From Hyperoodon ampullatus (Eukaryota > Chordata > Mammalia > Artiodactyla > Ziphiidae), in contig OX457062.1 of the NCBI GenBank assembly GCA_949752795.1, positions 91,501,777 through 91,565,776 on the forward strand: a stretch of DNA of 64,000 nt. Reading direction: 5' to 3'. The first letter of the stretch is position 1. Every line of letters starts with the position of its first letter. Positions 36,091 through 45,967 of this stretch are shown here, one piece after another. A model generated the notes under the pieces. It had not been told where the DNA came from. It searched no databases and was given only the letters and a program-made list of their open reading frames with translations. The position numbers and the translations under genes are program-made.

Positions 36091-37495
36091 CTATGAGTGT
36101 TTTAACGTGAATAGTCAATTGGTTATAGAAATCGCCTTTTAAAAACTGACTCATCTCCTCAGTGGATTCATCTTCAAAATATGTGGCTTATTTTCCCTCA
36201 GTTATATACAAGTATTCATGTTGAAAAAAAAAGTTAGCCCCGCCCCTTCTCTTTGAAGGAGGTCTTGAAGGTTCAAGAGAACCCTTAATAAATGTAGATG
36301 CCCTTTAGAGAATAAAACTTTAAACTAATCTTAGCGAAGGTAGGCAGCAGTCATCTGAGGAAAAGCTCCTTTCTGTACTAGAGAAGAACATTTTAGGGGG
36401 AGACCCCTATGTGCCATCACCAGGTGCTTTACCTCAGCGTCTAGTTTAATTCCCATTTTGCAGATGAGAACACTAAGGCTCAGAGAGGGTAATTCTCCCA
36501 AGCTCACAGGGGTCCTTTTGTTAAGTGCTGGAGCTGTAGGCAAAGGCTTCAGCTTAGGGAGCAGCCGCAGCGTCCATGACTGCATTTGCACATGGCGGGG
36601 GTCCTTACCACTGCCGCCTTCCAGCCCCTGTCTCCACCGTCACAAGTCCCAGTCACACAATAGAGGTAATTCCCTTACTTGCAGTTCTGCCACCAACCAG
36701 CTTTGTGACTTGACGCTTCAATTCTCCAAGCTGCAGTTAAATTTTGATGATCCCCAAGGTCTTCCACAATGAAGACAAACCGTTCAGTGTCCAGGGAACC
36801 CAAGGCTGGCCCCGGGGTGTTGGGATTGCTCCTTCCTGCTCACCGGCCAGGCGGCAGACGTGCTCGGCATCCCCCATGAGCATTGCTGAGCCTGGGGGTG
36901 GTAATCAGAGCCCAGGCCCCTGTCCGTGTAGACTGTAGAACACGTAGACTGTGGGTTAAAAAGCACAGAAGGACCTGAGAAATCTGCAGGGGTCCTGGGG
37001 AACTGAGGTTCAGGGAAGACTAAAGGTGCATGCACCCTGATCTTGAGGCTCCCTGCCTTGGTAAAGGCGTTTGTATTCACTGAGTAGCCAGTCCCTGCAC
37101 TGCTGTGTTTAATTCTGGGTGTGGTATAGATAGAACTTGGTGCTCTGGCAAAGCACAGGGCCCACCACTATGTTCCTTTCCTTGTGGGACAGCAACCAAA
37201 TCCGAGCCTTTGATTCCCTCTAGTGGCTAAAATCAGCAACTTACATAGCTGATTCTTTGCAATTTATTCAATGTATAGAGTGCCTACTGTATGCACCAAA
37301 TTGGTACTGGGTTCTCTAGCTTTGCCAGGAGTGCTTCATTTTGAACATTGTCGTGTCCAGTGGAATGATCAGGGATGGAAGCCAGAGCTCCTTCTTACAA
37401 GCTTAGCTTAGTACAGTGCAAACCGCCTCTGCTTTATGGGGACTGAGGGAGGATGGGTTTTATATGGGTTATTTCTGCCACTAAATGAGTTGTAG
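36091..37495. other. Intergenic sequence with weak MIR traces
   Basis: An antisense MIR trace lies at about 36,410-36,510 (CAGATGAGAACACTAAGGCT) and a weaker one near 36,650. Open frames on both strands (up to 104 codons) show no recognisable domain. Confidence 0.4.
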
Positions 37496-38190
37496 TGTTG
37501 CAGGAAGGGGGACCCCTTCCAGGGCCTGAGAGTGGGCTGTTGTCTAACACTAGGAAATGAATTGTCTGAGGAGACACACGTGCTGACAAAGCAAGAGACT
37601 TTATGGGGAAGGGGCCCTGGGGGGAAAGCAGCAGGGTAAGGGAACCCAGGAGAACAGCTCTACCACGTGGCTCACCGTCTCAGGTTTTAGTTTCCGGGTT
37701 GTCTCTGGCCAAGCATTCTGATTCAGGGTCCTTCCTGGTGACATGTGCATCGCTCAGCCAAGATGGATTCCAGCGAGAAGGATTCTGGGAGGATGGCAGG
37801 ACACATGGACTGGAACCTCCTCTCTCCTTTTTTTTTTTTTGCGGTACGCGGGCCTCTCACTGTCGTGGCCTCTCCCGTTGCGGAGCACAGGCACTGGACG
37901 CGCAGGCCCAGCGGCCATGGCTCACGGGCCCAGCCGCTCCGTGACACGTGGGATCCTCCCGGACCGGGACACAAACCCGTGTCCCCTTCATCGGCAGGCG
38001 AACTCTCAACGACTGCGCCACCAGGGAAGCCCTCCTCTCTCCTTTTGACCTTTCCTGAATTCTTCCGATTGGTGGTAGCTTGTCAGTTCCGAGTTCCTTA
38101 CCAGGACCTCCTGTTGTAAGATAACTCATGCCAGTGGTTACTGTCGTGCCTGGTGAGGAAGGGCACTTTTGGTCGGTGGTTCCCCTAACA
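37496..38190 (-). mobile_element. Solo LTR of an ERV1-like retrovirus, antisense (copy 2), source of the array's left edge
   Basis: The segment starts TGTTGCAGGAAGGGGGACCC and ends GGTTCCCCTAACA. A perfect 4-bp duplication GTAG lies on both sides (37492-37495 and 38191-38194), as expected for a gammaretrovirus-like LTR. It carries an antisense AATAAA (in GACTTTATGGGG, partly mutated) and is split by the SINE at 37,828. Its last 60 bases (38,131-38,190) are part of every unit of the downstream macrosatellite. No viral genes are present. Confidence 0.88.
37828..38030 (-). mobile_element. CHR-type SINE (short cetacean form) inside the LTR
   Basis: Poly-T and GCGGTACGCGGGCCTCTCAC lead to a head ending CCACCAGGGAAGC. 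The 12-bp duplication CCTCCTCTCTCC (37816-37827 and 38031-38042) is perfect. The insertion is nested in the LTR but lies left of the array breakpoint, so it was not amplified. Confidence 0.95.
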
Positions 38191-38443
38191 GTAGGACCTT
38201 GGGCCGACTCCTTTATTCCCAGACCTCAGGTTGCTCATTGGGAAAATCATGGTGTGGGTTAGATTCAAATCCATCCAACACATATTTATTGAGCACCTAC
38301 AGTGTGTGAGACCCAGCCTGAATGCTCTGGGCATGCAGTGGTGAACAGAACTTGATCTCAAGGAGCTTAGAGGCTAACGGGAGAACCACACATCCAGGAA
38401 GCCACATAAAACAAAGGGCACGAGATCACACCTTTGCTACAAC

Positions 38444-38791
38444 ATGGCAGAGGTAACTGAGAAACCACAGGAGCCTAACTCGGATTCAGAGATACGCACC
38501 AGAAGTTCCCAGCAACAAACACGAAGCGTCAAAGGCAAGAGGAAGAGGAAGGCCCCTTTTCAACTCCAGGACTATGAAAGCGAGAAGATACGGAAGATAG
38601 TCATGAAGGTAAAATCAATTCTTTGGCAGAGCATGGGAAAATGTAAGAAAGGGAAGAAGTCAATGATACTAGTCTTCTACCACCAGCAGAATAAAAGAAA
38701 GAATGAAAATCAGCCAAAGGAGGATGAAGAAGTCCTGGAAAGTTCTTCTAGCAGTTCATCAGGTACTGCCTTGTGTCTACCAGGTAACTGA
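38444..38791 (+). CDS. Array protein, unit 1: 115-residue basic Ser-tailed protein, family unknown
   Basis: An intact single-exon frame begins MAEVTEKPQEPNSDSEI. Residues 1-28 are acidic and polar. Residues 30-36 (KGKRKRK) look like a nuclear localisation signal. Residues 44-72 are rich in Lys/Arg with a single Cys at 67, followed by a hydrophobic patch MILVFYH (74-80) and a basic run KRK (84-86). An acidic stretch and a run of about seven Ser (100-106) follow. There is no signal peptide or membrane segment. The KKGKKSMILVFYHQQNKRK core faintly recalls SPANX/SPANX-N sperm nuclear proteins, but this is a weak guess. Unit 1 is the most divergent copy: R18, R27, I59 and M64 are found together only here. 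Leader and AATAAA are present. Expression is unknown. Confidence 0.6.
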   Translation: MAEVTEKPQEPNSDSEIRTRSSQQQTRSVKGKRKRKAPFQLQDYESEKIRKIVMKVKSILWQSMGKCKKGKKSMILVFYHQQNKRKNENQPKEDEEVLESSSSSSSGTALCLPGN

Positions 38792-38886
38792 GACCTTGCT
38801 GTCTCTGTTGTCTCTCCAGAAAAAGCACTGGAGAAATGGTCATTTGTGTAGAGATCAAACACAAATGGTCACCTGTGTAGAGACCA

Positions 38887-38892
38887 AATAAA
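38887..38892 (+). promoter_or_regulatory. Polyadenylation signal AATAAA of the retrocopy (unit 1)
   Basis: The hexamer sits 96 bases after the stop codon of the 115-codon frame and about 50 bases before the A-rich tail. The same hexamer occurs at the same offset in all 17 units, so each copy could be polyadenylated if transcribed. Confidence 0.75.
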
Positions 38893-39639
38893 GCACTCAG
38901 GTGTTGATGATTAAAATACCAACAAGCTGTAAAAATAAAAAACAAAAAACAAAGGGCACGTGCAGCACAGCACGGTTGTCAGTGTGAGCTTCGCAGTGAG
39001 ACAGATCTGGGTGGAGCCCAGCACTGCCACATGGCACTAGCTGTGTATCGGGCAAGTTGCTAACCCCCTCTTTACATTTCCTCAGTAATTTTGGATAATA
39101 ACCCTTTCTTTATAGAGTGGCTGCTCAGTGCAGAGCCACACCATTGGAAGTGCTCCCTACATGGCGGCCAAGCCCACTGCAGTGTCAAGTTCTAGACAGA
39201 AGTAATGGAAACCTTCTTGAGAATGTCAGTTAGACCCCACGAGGGGCTTGTCTTTTGGTGCTGAGGCCCCTTCTTATGCTCAGCAGATTTCTCTAGTCTC
39301 CTTTCTTGGCCATGGAGCTTGGGAATCCAGTGGTTACTGTCGTGCCTGGCCAGGAAGGGCACTTTTGGTCAGTGGTTCCCCTAACAGTAGGACCTTGGGC
39401 CGACTCCTTTATTCCCAGACCTCAGGTTGCTCATTGGGAAAATCATGGTGTGGGTTAGATTCAAATCCATCCAACACATATTTATTGAGCACCTGCAGTG
39501 TGTGAGACCCAGGCTGAATGCTCTGGGCATGCAGTGGTGAATAGAACTTGATCTCAAGGAGCTTAGAGGCTAACGGGAGAACCAGACATCCAGCAAGCCA
39601 CATAAAACAAAGGGCACGAGATCACACCTTTGCTACAAC

Positions 39640-39987
39640 ATGGCAGAGGTAACTGAGAAACCACAGGAGCCTAACTCGGATTCAGAGATACACACCAGAA
39701 GTTCCCAGCAACAAACACCAAGCGTCAAAGGCAAGAGGAAGAGGAAGGCCCCCTTTCAACTCCAGGACTATGAAAGCGAGAAGATACGGAAGATAGTCAT
39801 GAAGGTAAAATCAACTCTTTGGCAGAGTGTGGGAAAATGTAAGAAAGGGAAGAAGTCAATGATACTAGTCTTCTACCACCAGCAGAATAAAAGAAAGAAT
39901 GAAAATCAGCCAAAGGAGGATGAAGAAGTCCTGGAAAGTTCTTCTAGCAGTTCATCAAGTACTGCCTTGTGTCTACCAGGTAACTGA
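39640..39987 (+). CDS. Array protein, unit 2 (type A)
   Basis: An intact 115-residue copy. Type A is defined by H18, P27, M54, K92, D94 and S107 (eight consecutive Ser), plus the silent choices CCC at Pro38 and AGT at Ser63. The surrounding unit has a private base change that gives GAATAGAACTTG upstream at 39,539. It sits next to the divergent edge unit and outside the regular A-C-B block. Confidence 0.6.
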   Translation: MAEVTEKPQEPNSDSEIHTRSSQQQTPSVKGKRKRKAPFQLQDYESEKIRKIVMKVKSTLWQSVGKCKKGKKSMILVFYHQQNKRKNENQPKEDEEVLESSSSSSSSTALCLPGN

Positions 39988-40835
39988 GACCTTGCTGTCT
40001 CTGTTGTCTCTCCAGAAAAAGCACTGGAGAAATGGTCATTTGTGTAGAGATCAAACACAAATGGTCACCTGTGTAGAGACCAAATAAAGCACTCAGGTGT
40101 TGATGATTAAAATACCAACAAGCTGTAAAAATAAAAAACAAAAAACAAAGGGCACGTGCAGCACAGCACGGTTGTCAGTGTGAGCTTCGCAGTGAGACAG
40201 ATCTGGGTGGAGCCCAGCACTGCCACATGGCACTAGCTGTGTATCGGGCAAGTTGCTAACCCCCTCTTTACATTTCCTCAGTAATCTTGGATAATAACGC
40301 TTTCTTTATAGAGTGGCTGCTCAGTGCAGAGCCACACCATTGGAAGTGCTCCCTACATGGCGGCCAAGCCCACTGCAGTGTCAAGTTCTAGACAGAAGCA
40401 ATGGAAACCTTCTTGAGAATGTCAGTTAGACCCCACGAGGGGCTTGTCTTTTGGTGCTGAGGCCCCTTCTTATGCTCAGCAGATTTCTCTAGTCTCCTTT
40501 CTTGGCCATGGAGCTTGGGAATCCAGTGGTTACTGTCGTGCCTGGCCAGGAAGGGCACTTTTGGTCAGTGGTTCCCCTAACAGTAGGACCTTGGGCCGAC
40601 TCCTTTATTCCCAGACCTCAGGTTGCTCATTGGGAAAATCATGGTGTGGGTTAGATTCAAATCCATCCAACACATATTTATTGAGCACCTGCAGTGTGTG
40701 AGACCCAGGCTGAATGCTCTGGGCATGCAGTGGTGAACAGAACTTGATCTCAAGGAGCTTAGAGGCTAACGGGAGAACCACACATCCAGGAAGCCACATA
40801 AAACAAAGGGCACGAGATCACACCTTTGCTACAAC

Positions 40836-41183
40836 ATGGCAGAGGTAACTGAGAAACCACAGGAGCCTAACTCGGATTCAGAGATACACACCAGAAGTTC
40901 CCAGCAACAAACACCAAGCGTCAAAGGCAAGAGGAAGAGGAAAGCCCCTTTTCAACTCCAGGACTATGAAAGCGAGAAGATACGGAAGATAGTCATGAAG
41001 GTAAAATCAACTCTTTGGCAGAGCGTGGGAAAATGTAAGAAAGGGAAGAAGTCAATGATACTAGTCTTCTACCACCAGCAGAATAAAAGAAAGAATGAAA
41101 ATCAGCCAGAGGAGCATGAAGAAGTCCTGGAAAGTTCTTCTAGCAGTTCATCAGGTACTGCCTTGTGTCTACCAGGTAACTGA
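40836..41183 (+). CDS. Array protein, unit 3 (type B-like)
   Basis: An intact copy with E92, H94 and G107 as in type B, but with P27 and M54 where type B has R27 and L54. It therefore looks like an ancestor of, or a recombinant with, the B units. A private silent AAA at Lys36 is present. The 3' flank reads GTGTTGATGATT rather than the B-type GTGTTAATGATT. Confidence 0.6.
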   Translation: MAEVTEKPQEPNSDSEIHTRSSQQQTPSVKGKRKRKAPFQLQDYESEKIRKIVMKVKSTLWQSVGKCKKGKKSMILVFYHQQNKRKNENQPEEHEEVLESSSSSSSGTALCLPGN

Positions 41184-42031
41184 GACCTTGCTGTCTCTGT
41201 TGTCTCTCCAGAAAAAGCACTGGAGAAATGGTCATTTGTGTAGAGATCAAACACAAATGGTCACCTGTGTAGAGACCAAATAAAGCACTCAGGTGTTGAT
41301 GATTAAAATACCAACAAGCTGTAAAAATAAAAAACAAAAAACAAAGGGCACGTGCAGCACAGCACGGTTGTCAGTGTGAGCTTCGCAGTGAGACAGATCT
41401 GGGTGGAGCCCAGCACTGCCACATGGCACTAGCTGTGTATCGGGCAAGTTGCTAACCCCCTCTTTACATTTCCTCAGTAATTTTGGATAATAACCCTTTC
41501 TTTATAGAGTGGCTGCTCAGTGCAGAGCCACACCATTGGACGTGCTCCCTACATGGCGGCCAAGCCCACTGCAGTGTCAAGTTCTAGACAGAAGCAATGG
41601 AAACCTTCTTGAGAATGTCAGTTAGACCCCACGAGGGGCTTGTCTTTTGGTGCTGAGGCCCCTTCTTATGCTCAGCAGATTTCTCTAGTCTCCTTTCTTG
41701 GCCATGGAGCTTGGGAATCCAGTGGTTACTGTCGTGCCTGGCCAGGAAGGGCACTTTTGGTCAGTGGTTCCCCTAACAGTAGGACCTTGGGCCGACTCCT
41801 TTATTCCCAGACCTCAGGTTGCTCATTGGGAAAATCATGGTGTGGGTTAGATTCAAATCCATCCAACACATATTTATTGAGCACCTGCAGTGTGTGAGAC
41901 CCAGGCTGAATGCTCTGGGCATGCAGTGGTGAACAGAACTTGATCTCAAGGAGCTTAGAGGCTAACGGGAGAACCAGACATCCAGCAAGCCACATAAAAC
42001 AAAGGGCACGAGATCACACCTTTGCTACAAC

Positions 42032-42379
42032 ATGGCAGAGGTAACTGAGAAACCACAGGAGCCTAACTCGGATTCAGAGATACACACCAGAAGTTCCCAG
42101 CAACAAACACCAAGCGTCAAAGGCAAGAGGAAGAGGAAGGCCCCCTTTCAACTCCAGGACTATGAAAGCGAGAAGATACGGAAGATAGTCATGAAGGTAA
42201 AATCAACTCTTTGGCAGAGTGTGGGAAAATGTAAGAAAGGGAAGAAGTCAATGATACTAGTCTTCTACCACCAGCAGAATAAAAGAAAGAATGAAAATCA
42301 GCCAAAGGAGGATGAAGAAGTCCTGGAAAGTTCTTCTAGCAGTTCATCAAGTACTGCCTTGTGTCTACCAGGTAACTGA
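42032..42379 (+). CDS. Array protein, unit 4 (type A)
   Basis: An intact copy whose predicted protein is identical to that of unit 2. It opens the first regular A-C-B trimer. Just beyond the frame, a private C-to-T change turns the A-rich tail into AAAAAATAAAAAAC near 42,525. Confidence 0.6.
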   Translation: MAEVTEKPQEPNSDSEIHTRSSQQQTPSVKGKRKRKAPFQLQDYESEKIRKIVMKVKSTLWQSVGKCKKGKKSMILVFYHQQNKRKNENQPKEDEEVLESSSSSSSSTALCLPGN

Positions 42380-43227
42380 GACCTTGCTGTCTCTGTTGTC
42401 TCTCCAGAAAAAGCACTGGAGAAATGGTCATTTGTGTAGAGATCAAACACAAATGGTCACCTGTGTAGAGACCAAATAAAGCACTCAGGTGTTGATGATT
42501 AAAATACCAACAAGCTGTAAAAATAAAAAATAAAAAACAAAGGGCACGTGCAGCACAGCATGGTTGTCAGTGTGAGCTTCGCAGTGAGACAGATCTGGGT
42601 GGAGCCCAGCACTGCCACATGGCACTAGCTGTGTATCGGGCAAGTTGCTAACCCCCTCTTTACATTTCCTCAGTAATTTTGGATAATAACCCTTTCTTTA
42701 TAGAGTGGCTGCTCAGTGCAGAGCCACACCATTGGAAGTGCTCCCTACATGGCGGCCAAGCCCACTGCAGTGTCAAGTTCTAGACAGAAGTAATGGAAAC
42801 CTTCTTGAGAATGTCAGTTAGACCCCACGAGGGGCTTGTCTTTTGGTGCTGAGGCCCCTTCTTATGCTCAGCAGATTTCTCTAGTCTCCTTTCTTGGCCA
42901 TGGAGCTTGGGAATCCAGTGGTTACTGTCGTGCCTGGCCAGGAAGGGCACTTTTGGTCAGTGGTTCCCCTAACAGTAGGACCTTGGGCCGACTCCTTTAT
43001 TCCCAGACCTCAGGTTGCTCACTGGGAAAATCATGGTGTGGGTTAGATTCAAATCCATCCAACACATATTTATTGAGCACCTGCAGTGTGTGAGACCCAG
43101 GCTGAATGCTCTGGGCATGCAGTGGTGAACAGAACTTGATCTCAAGGAGCTTAGAGGCTAACGGGAGAACCAGACATCCAGGAAGCCACATAAAACAAAG
43201 GGCACGAGATCACACCTTTGCTACAAC

Positions 43228-43575
43228 ATGGCAGAGGTAACTGAGAAACCACAGGAGCCTAACTCGGATTCAGAGATACACACCAGAAGTTCCCAGCAAC
43301 AAACACCAAGCGTCAAAGGCAAGAGGAAGAGGAAGGCCCCTTTTCAACTCCAGGACTATGAAAGCGAGAAGATACGGAAGATAGTCATGAAGGTAAAATC
43401 AACTCTTTGGCAGAGCGTGGGAAAATGTAAGAAAGGGAAGAAGTCAATGATACTAGTCTTCTACCACCAGCAGAATAAAAGAAAGAATGAAAATCAGCCA
43501 GAGGAGGATGAAGAAGTCCTGGAAAGCACTTCTAGCAGTTCATCAGGTACTGCCTTGTGTCTACCAGGTAACTGA
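43228..43575 (+). CDS. Array protein, unit 5 (type C)
   Basis: An intact copy of type C: P27, M54, E92, D94, T101 and G107. The Ser tail is broken by Thr101, caused by AGTTCT changing to AGCACT. Downstream, the acceptor-like sequence reads TCTCTGCAG instead of TCTCTCCAG. Confidence 0.6.
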   Translation: MAEVTEKPQEPNSDSEIHTRSSQQQTPSVKGKRKRKAPFQLQDYESEKIRKIVMKVKSTLWQSVGKCKKGKKSMILVFYHQQNKRKNENQPEEDEEVLESTSSSSSGTALCLPGN

Positions 43576-44423
43576 GACCTTGCTGTCTCTGTTGTCTCTG
43601 CAGAAAAAGCACTGGAGAAATGGTCATTTGTGTAGAGATCAAACACAAATGGTCACCTGTGTAGAGACCAAATAAAGCACTCAGGTGTTGATGATTAAAA
43701 TACCAACAAGCTGTAAAAATAAAAAACAAAAAACAAAGGGCACGTGCAGCACAGCACGGTTGTCAGTGTGAGCTTCGCAGTGAGACAGATCTGGGTGGAG
43801 CCCAGCACTGCCACATGGCACTAGCTGTGTATCGGGCAAGTTGCTAACCCCCTCTTTACATTTCCTCAGTAATTTTGGATAATAACGCTTTGTTTATAGA
43901 GTGGCTGCTCAGTGCAGAGCCACACCATTGGAAGTGCTCCCTACATGGCGGCCAAGCCCACTGCAGTGTCAAGTTCTAGACAGAAGCAATGGAAACCTTC
44001 TTGAGAATGTCAGTTAGACCCCACGAGGGGCTTGTCTTTTGGTGCTGAGGCCCCTTCTTATGCTCAGCAGATTTCTCTAGTCTCCTTTCTTGGCCATGGA
44101 GCTTGGGAATCCAGTGGTTACTGTCGTGCCTGGCCAGGAAGGGCACTTTTGGTCAGTGGTTCCCCTAACAGTAGGACCTTGGGCCGACTCCTTTATTCCC
44201 AGACCTCAGGTTGCTCATTGGGAAAATCATGGTGTGGGTTAGATTCAAATCCATCCAACACATATTTATTGAGCACCTGCAGTGTGTGAGACCCAGGCTG
44301 AATGCTCTGGGCATGCAGTGGTGAACAGAACTTGATCTCAAGGAGCTTAGAGGCTAACGGGAGAACCACACATCCAGGAAGCCACATAAAACAAAGGGCA
44401 CGAGATCACACCTTTGCTACAAC

Positions 44424-44771
44424 ATGGCAGAGGTAACTGAGAAACCACAGGAGCCTAACTCGGATTCAGAGATACACACCAGAAGTTCCCAGCAACAAAC
44501 ACGAAGCGTCAAAGGCAAGAGGAAGAGGAAGGCCCCTTTTCAACTCCAGGACTATGAAAGCGAGAAGATACGGAAGATAGTCCTGAAAGTAAAATCAACT
44601 CTTTGGCAGAGCGTGGGAAAATGTAAGAAAGGGAAGAAGTCAATGATACTAGTCTTCTACCACCAGCAGAATAAAAGAAAGAATGAAAATCAGCCAGAGG
44701 AGCATGAAGAAGTCCTGGAAAGTTCTTCTAGCAGTTCATCAGGTACTGCCTTGTGTCTACCAGGTAACTGA
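44424..44771 (+). CDS. Array protein, unit 6 (type B)
   Basis: An intact copy of type B: R27, L54, E92, H94 and G107. It has a private silent change at Lys55 (AAA in place of AAG), which removes the GTAAAA donor-like context seen as AAGGTAAAA in other copies. Confidence 0.6.
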   Translation: MAEVTEKPQEPNSDSEIHTRSSQQQTRSVKGKRKRKAPFQLQDYESEKIRKIVLKVKSTLWQSVGKCKKGKKSMILVFYHQQNKRKNENQPEEHEEVLESSSSSSSGTALCLPGN

Positions 44772-45619
44772 GACCTTGCTGTCTCTGTTGTCTCTCCAGA
44801 AAAAGCACTGGAGAAATGGTCATTTGTGTAGAGATCAAACACAAATGGTCACCTGTGTAGAGACCAAATAAAGCACTCAGGTGTTAATGATTAAAATACC
44901 AACAAGCTGTAAAAATAAAAAACAAAAAACAAAGGGCACGTGCAGCACAGCACGGTTGTCAGTGTGAGCTTCGCAGTGAGACAGATCTGGGTGGAGCCCA
45001 GCACTGCCACATGGCACTAGCTGTGTATCGGGCAAGTTGCTAACCCCCTCTTTACATTTCCTCAGTAATTTTGGATAATAACCCTTTCTTTATAGAGTGG
45101 CTGCTCAGTGCAGAGCCACACCATTGGACGTGCTCCCTACATGGCGGCCAAGCCCACTGCAGTGTCAAGTTCTAGACAGAAGCAATGGAAACCTTCTTGA
45201 TAATGTCAGTTAGACCCCACGAGGGGCTTGTCTTTTGGTGCTGAGGCCCCTTCTTATGCTCAGCAGATTTCTCTAGTCTCCTTTCTTGGCCATGGAGCTT
45301 GGGAATCCAGTGGTTACTGTCGTGCCTGGCCAGGAAGGGCACTTTTGGTCAGTGGCTCCCCTAACAGTAGGACCTTGGGCCGACTCCTTTATTCCCAGAC
45401 CTCAGGTTGCTCATTGGGAAAATCATGGTGTGGGTTAGATTCAAATCCATCCAACACATATTTATTGAGCACCTGCAGTGTGTGAGACCCAGGCTGAATG
45501 CTCTGGGCATGCAGTGGTGAACAGAACTTGATCTCAAGGAGCTTAGAGGCTAACGGGAGAACCAGACATCCAGGAAGCCACATAAAACAAAGGGCACGAG
45601 ATCACACCTTTGCTACAAC

Positions 45620-45967
45620 ATGGCAGAGGTAACTGAGAAACCACAGGAGCCTAACTCGGATTCAGAGATACACACCAGAAGTTCCCAGCAACAAACACCA
45701 AGCGTCAAAGGCAAGAGGAAGAGGAAGGCCCCCTTTCAACTCCAGGACTATGAAAGCGAGAAGATACGGAAGATAGTCATGAAGGTAAAATCAACTCTTT
45801 GGCAGAGTGTGGGAAAATGTAAGAAAGGGAAGAAGTCAATGATACTAGTCTTCTACCACCAGCAGAATAAAAGAAAGAATGAAAATCAGCCAAAGGAGGA
45901 TGAAGAAGTCCTGGAAAGTTCTTCTAGCAGTTCATCAAGTACTGCCTTGTGTCTACCAGGTAACTGA
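45620..45967 (+). CDS. Array protein, unit 7 (type A)
   Basis: An intact copy with the type A protein (K92, D94, S107). Its upstream 300 bases differ from other A units at the GGAAGCC/GCAAGCC site, so the unit may be mosaic, although the coding part is standard. Confidence 0.6.
   Translation: MAEVTEKPQEPNSDSEIHTRSSQQQTPSVKGKRKRKAPFQLQDYESEKIRKIVMKVKSTLWQSVGKCKKGKKSMILVFYHQQNKRKNENQPKEDEEVLESSSSSSSSTALCLPGN

Larger units (their letters stand above)
38408..38960 (+). mobile_element. Processed retrocopy with 15-bp target duplications (unit 1; same position in all units)
   Basis: The direct repeat AAAACAAAGGGCACG occurs at 38408-38422 and again at 38946-38960. Between them lie about 21 bases of leader, the 115-codon frame, an AATAAA signal (38887-38892) and an A-rich tail. 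The left cut site reads CAT/AAAAC, i.e. TTTT/AT on the other strand, close to the L1 endonuclease preference. These are the hallmarks of L1-driven retroposition of an mRNA. The copy sits 292 bases into each unit, so the insertion preceded the amplification. The parent gene is not in the window. Confidence 0.85.
41719..45306 (+). repeat. Higher-order repeat 1 (units 4-6, A-C-B)
   Basis: First complete 3,588-bp trimer. A is marked by CATGGTTGTC in the 3' flank and S107. C is marked by CTCACTGGGAA, T101 and CTGCAG at the acceptor-like site. B is marked by R27, L54, H94, GTTAATGATT and CTTGATAATGTC. Unit 6 differs privately by AAA at Lys55. Confidence 0.9.

Noticed and set aside
37496..38190. LTR as promoter of the array genes
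   Set aside because: The LTR is antisense and would drive transcription leftwards; only its last 60 bases are in each unit.
38703..38891. 62-codon frame overlapping the end of the 115-codon frame in every unit
   Set aside because: It is an out-of-frame shadow of the main frame and its 3' region, with no independent start context.
38748..38945. 65-codon minus-strand frame in many units
   Set aside because: Antisense to the main frame and A-rich tail, and broken in the B units and unit 4, so it is not maintained.
39248..39505. 85-codon frame (MSFGAEAPSYAQQ) present once per unit, crossing the unit junction
   Set aside because: It spans the fusion of the 155-bp repeat, the LTR end and the L2 fragment, has no leader or polyadenylation signal of its own, and in the ancestral flank (58,540) continues into different sequence. 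It is a by-product of the tandem junction.
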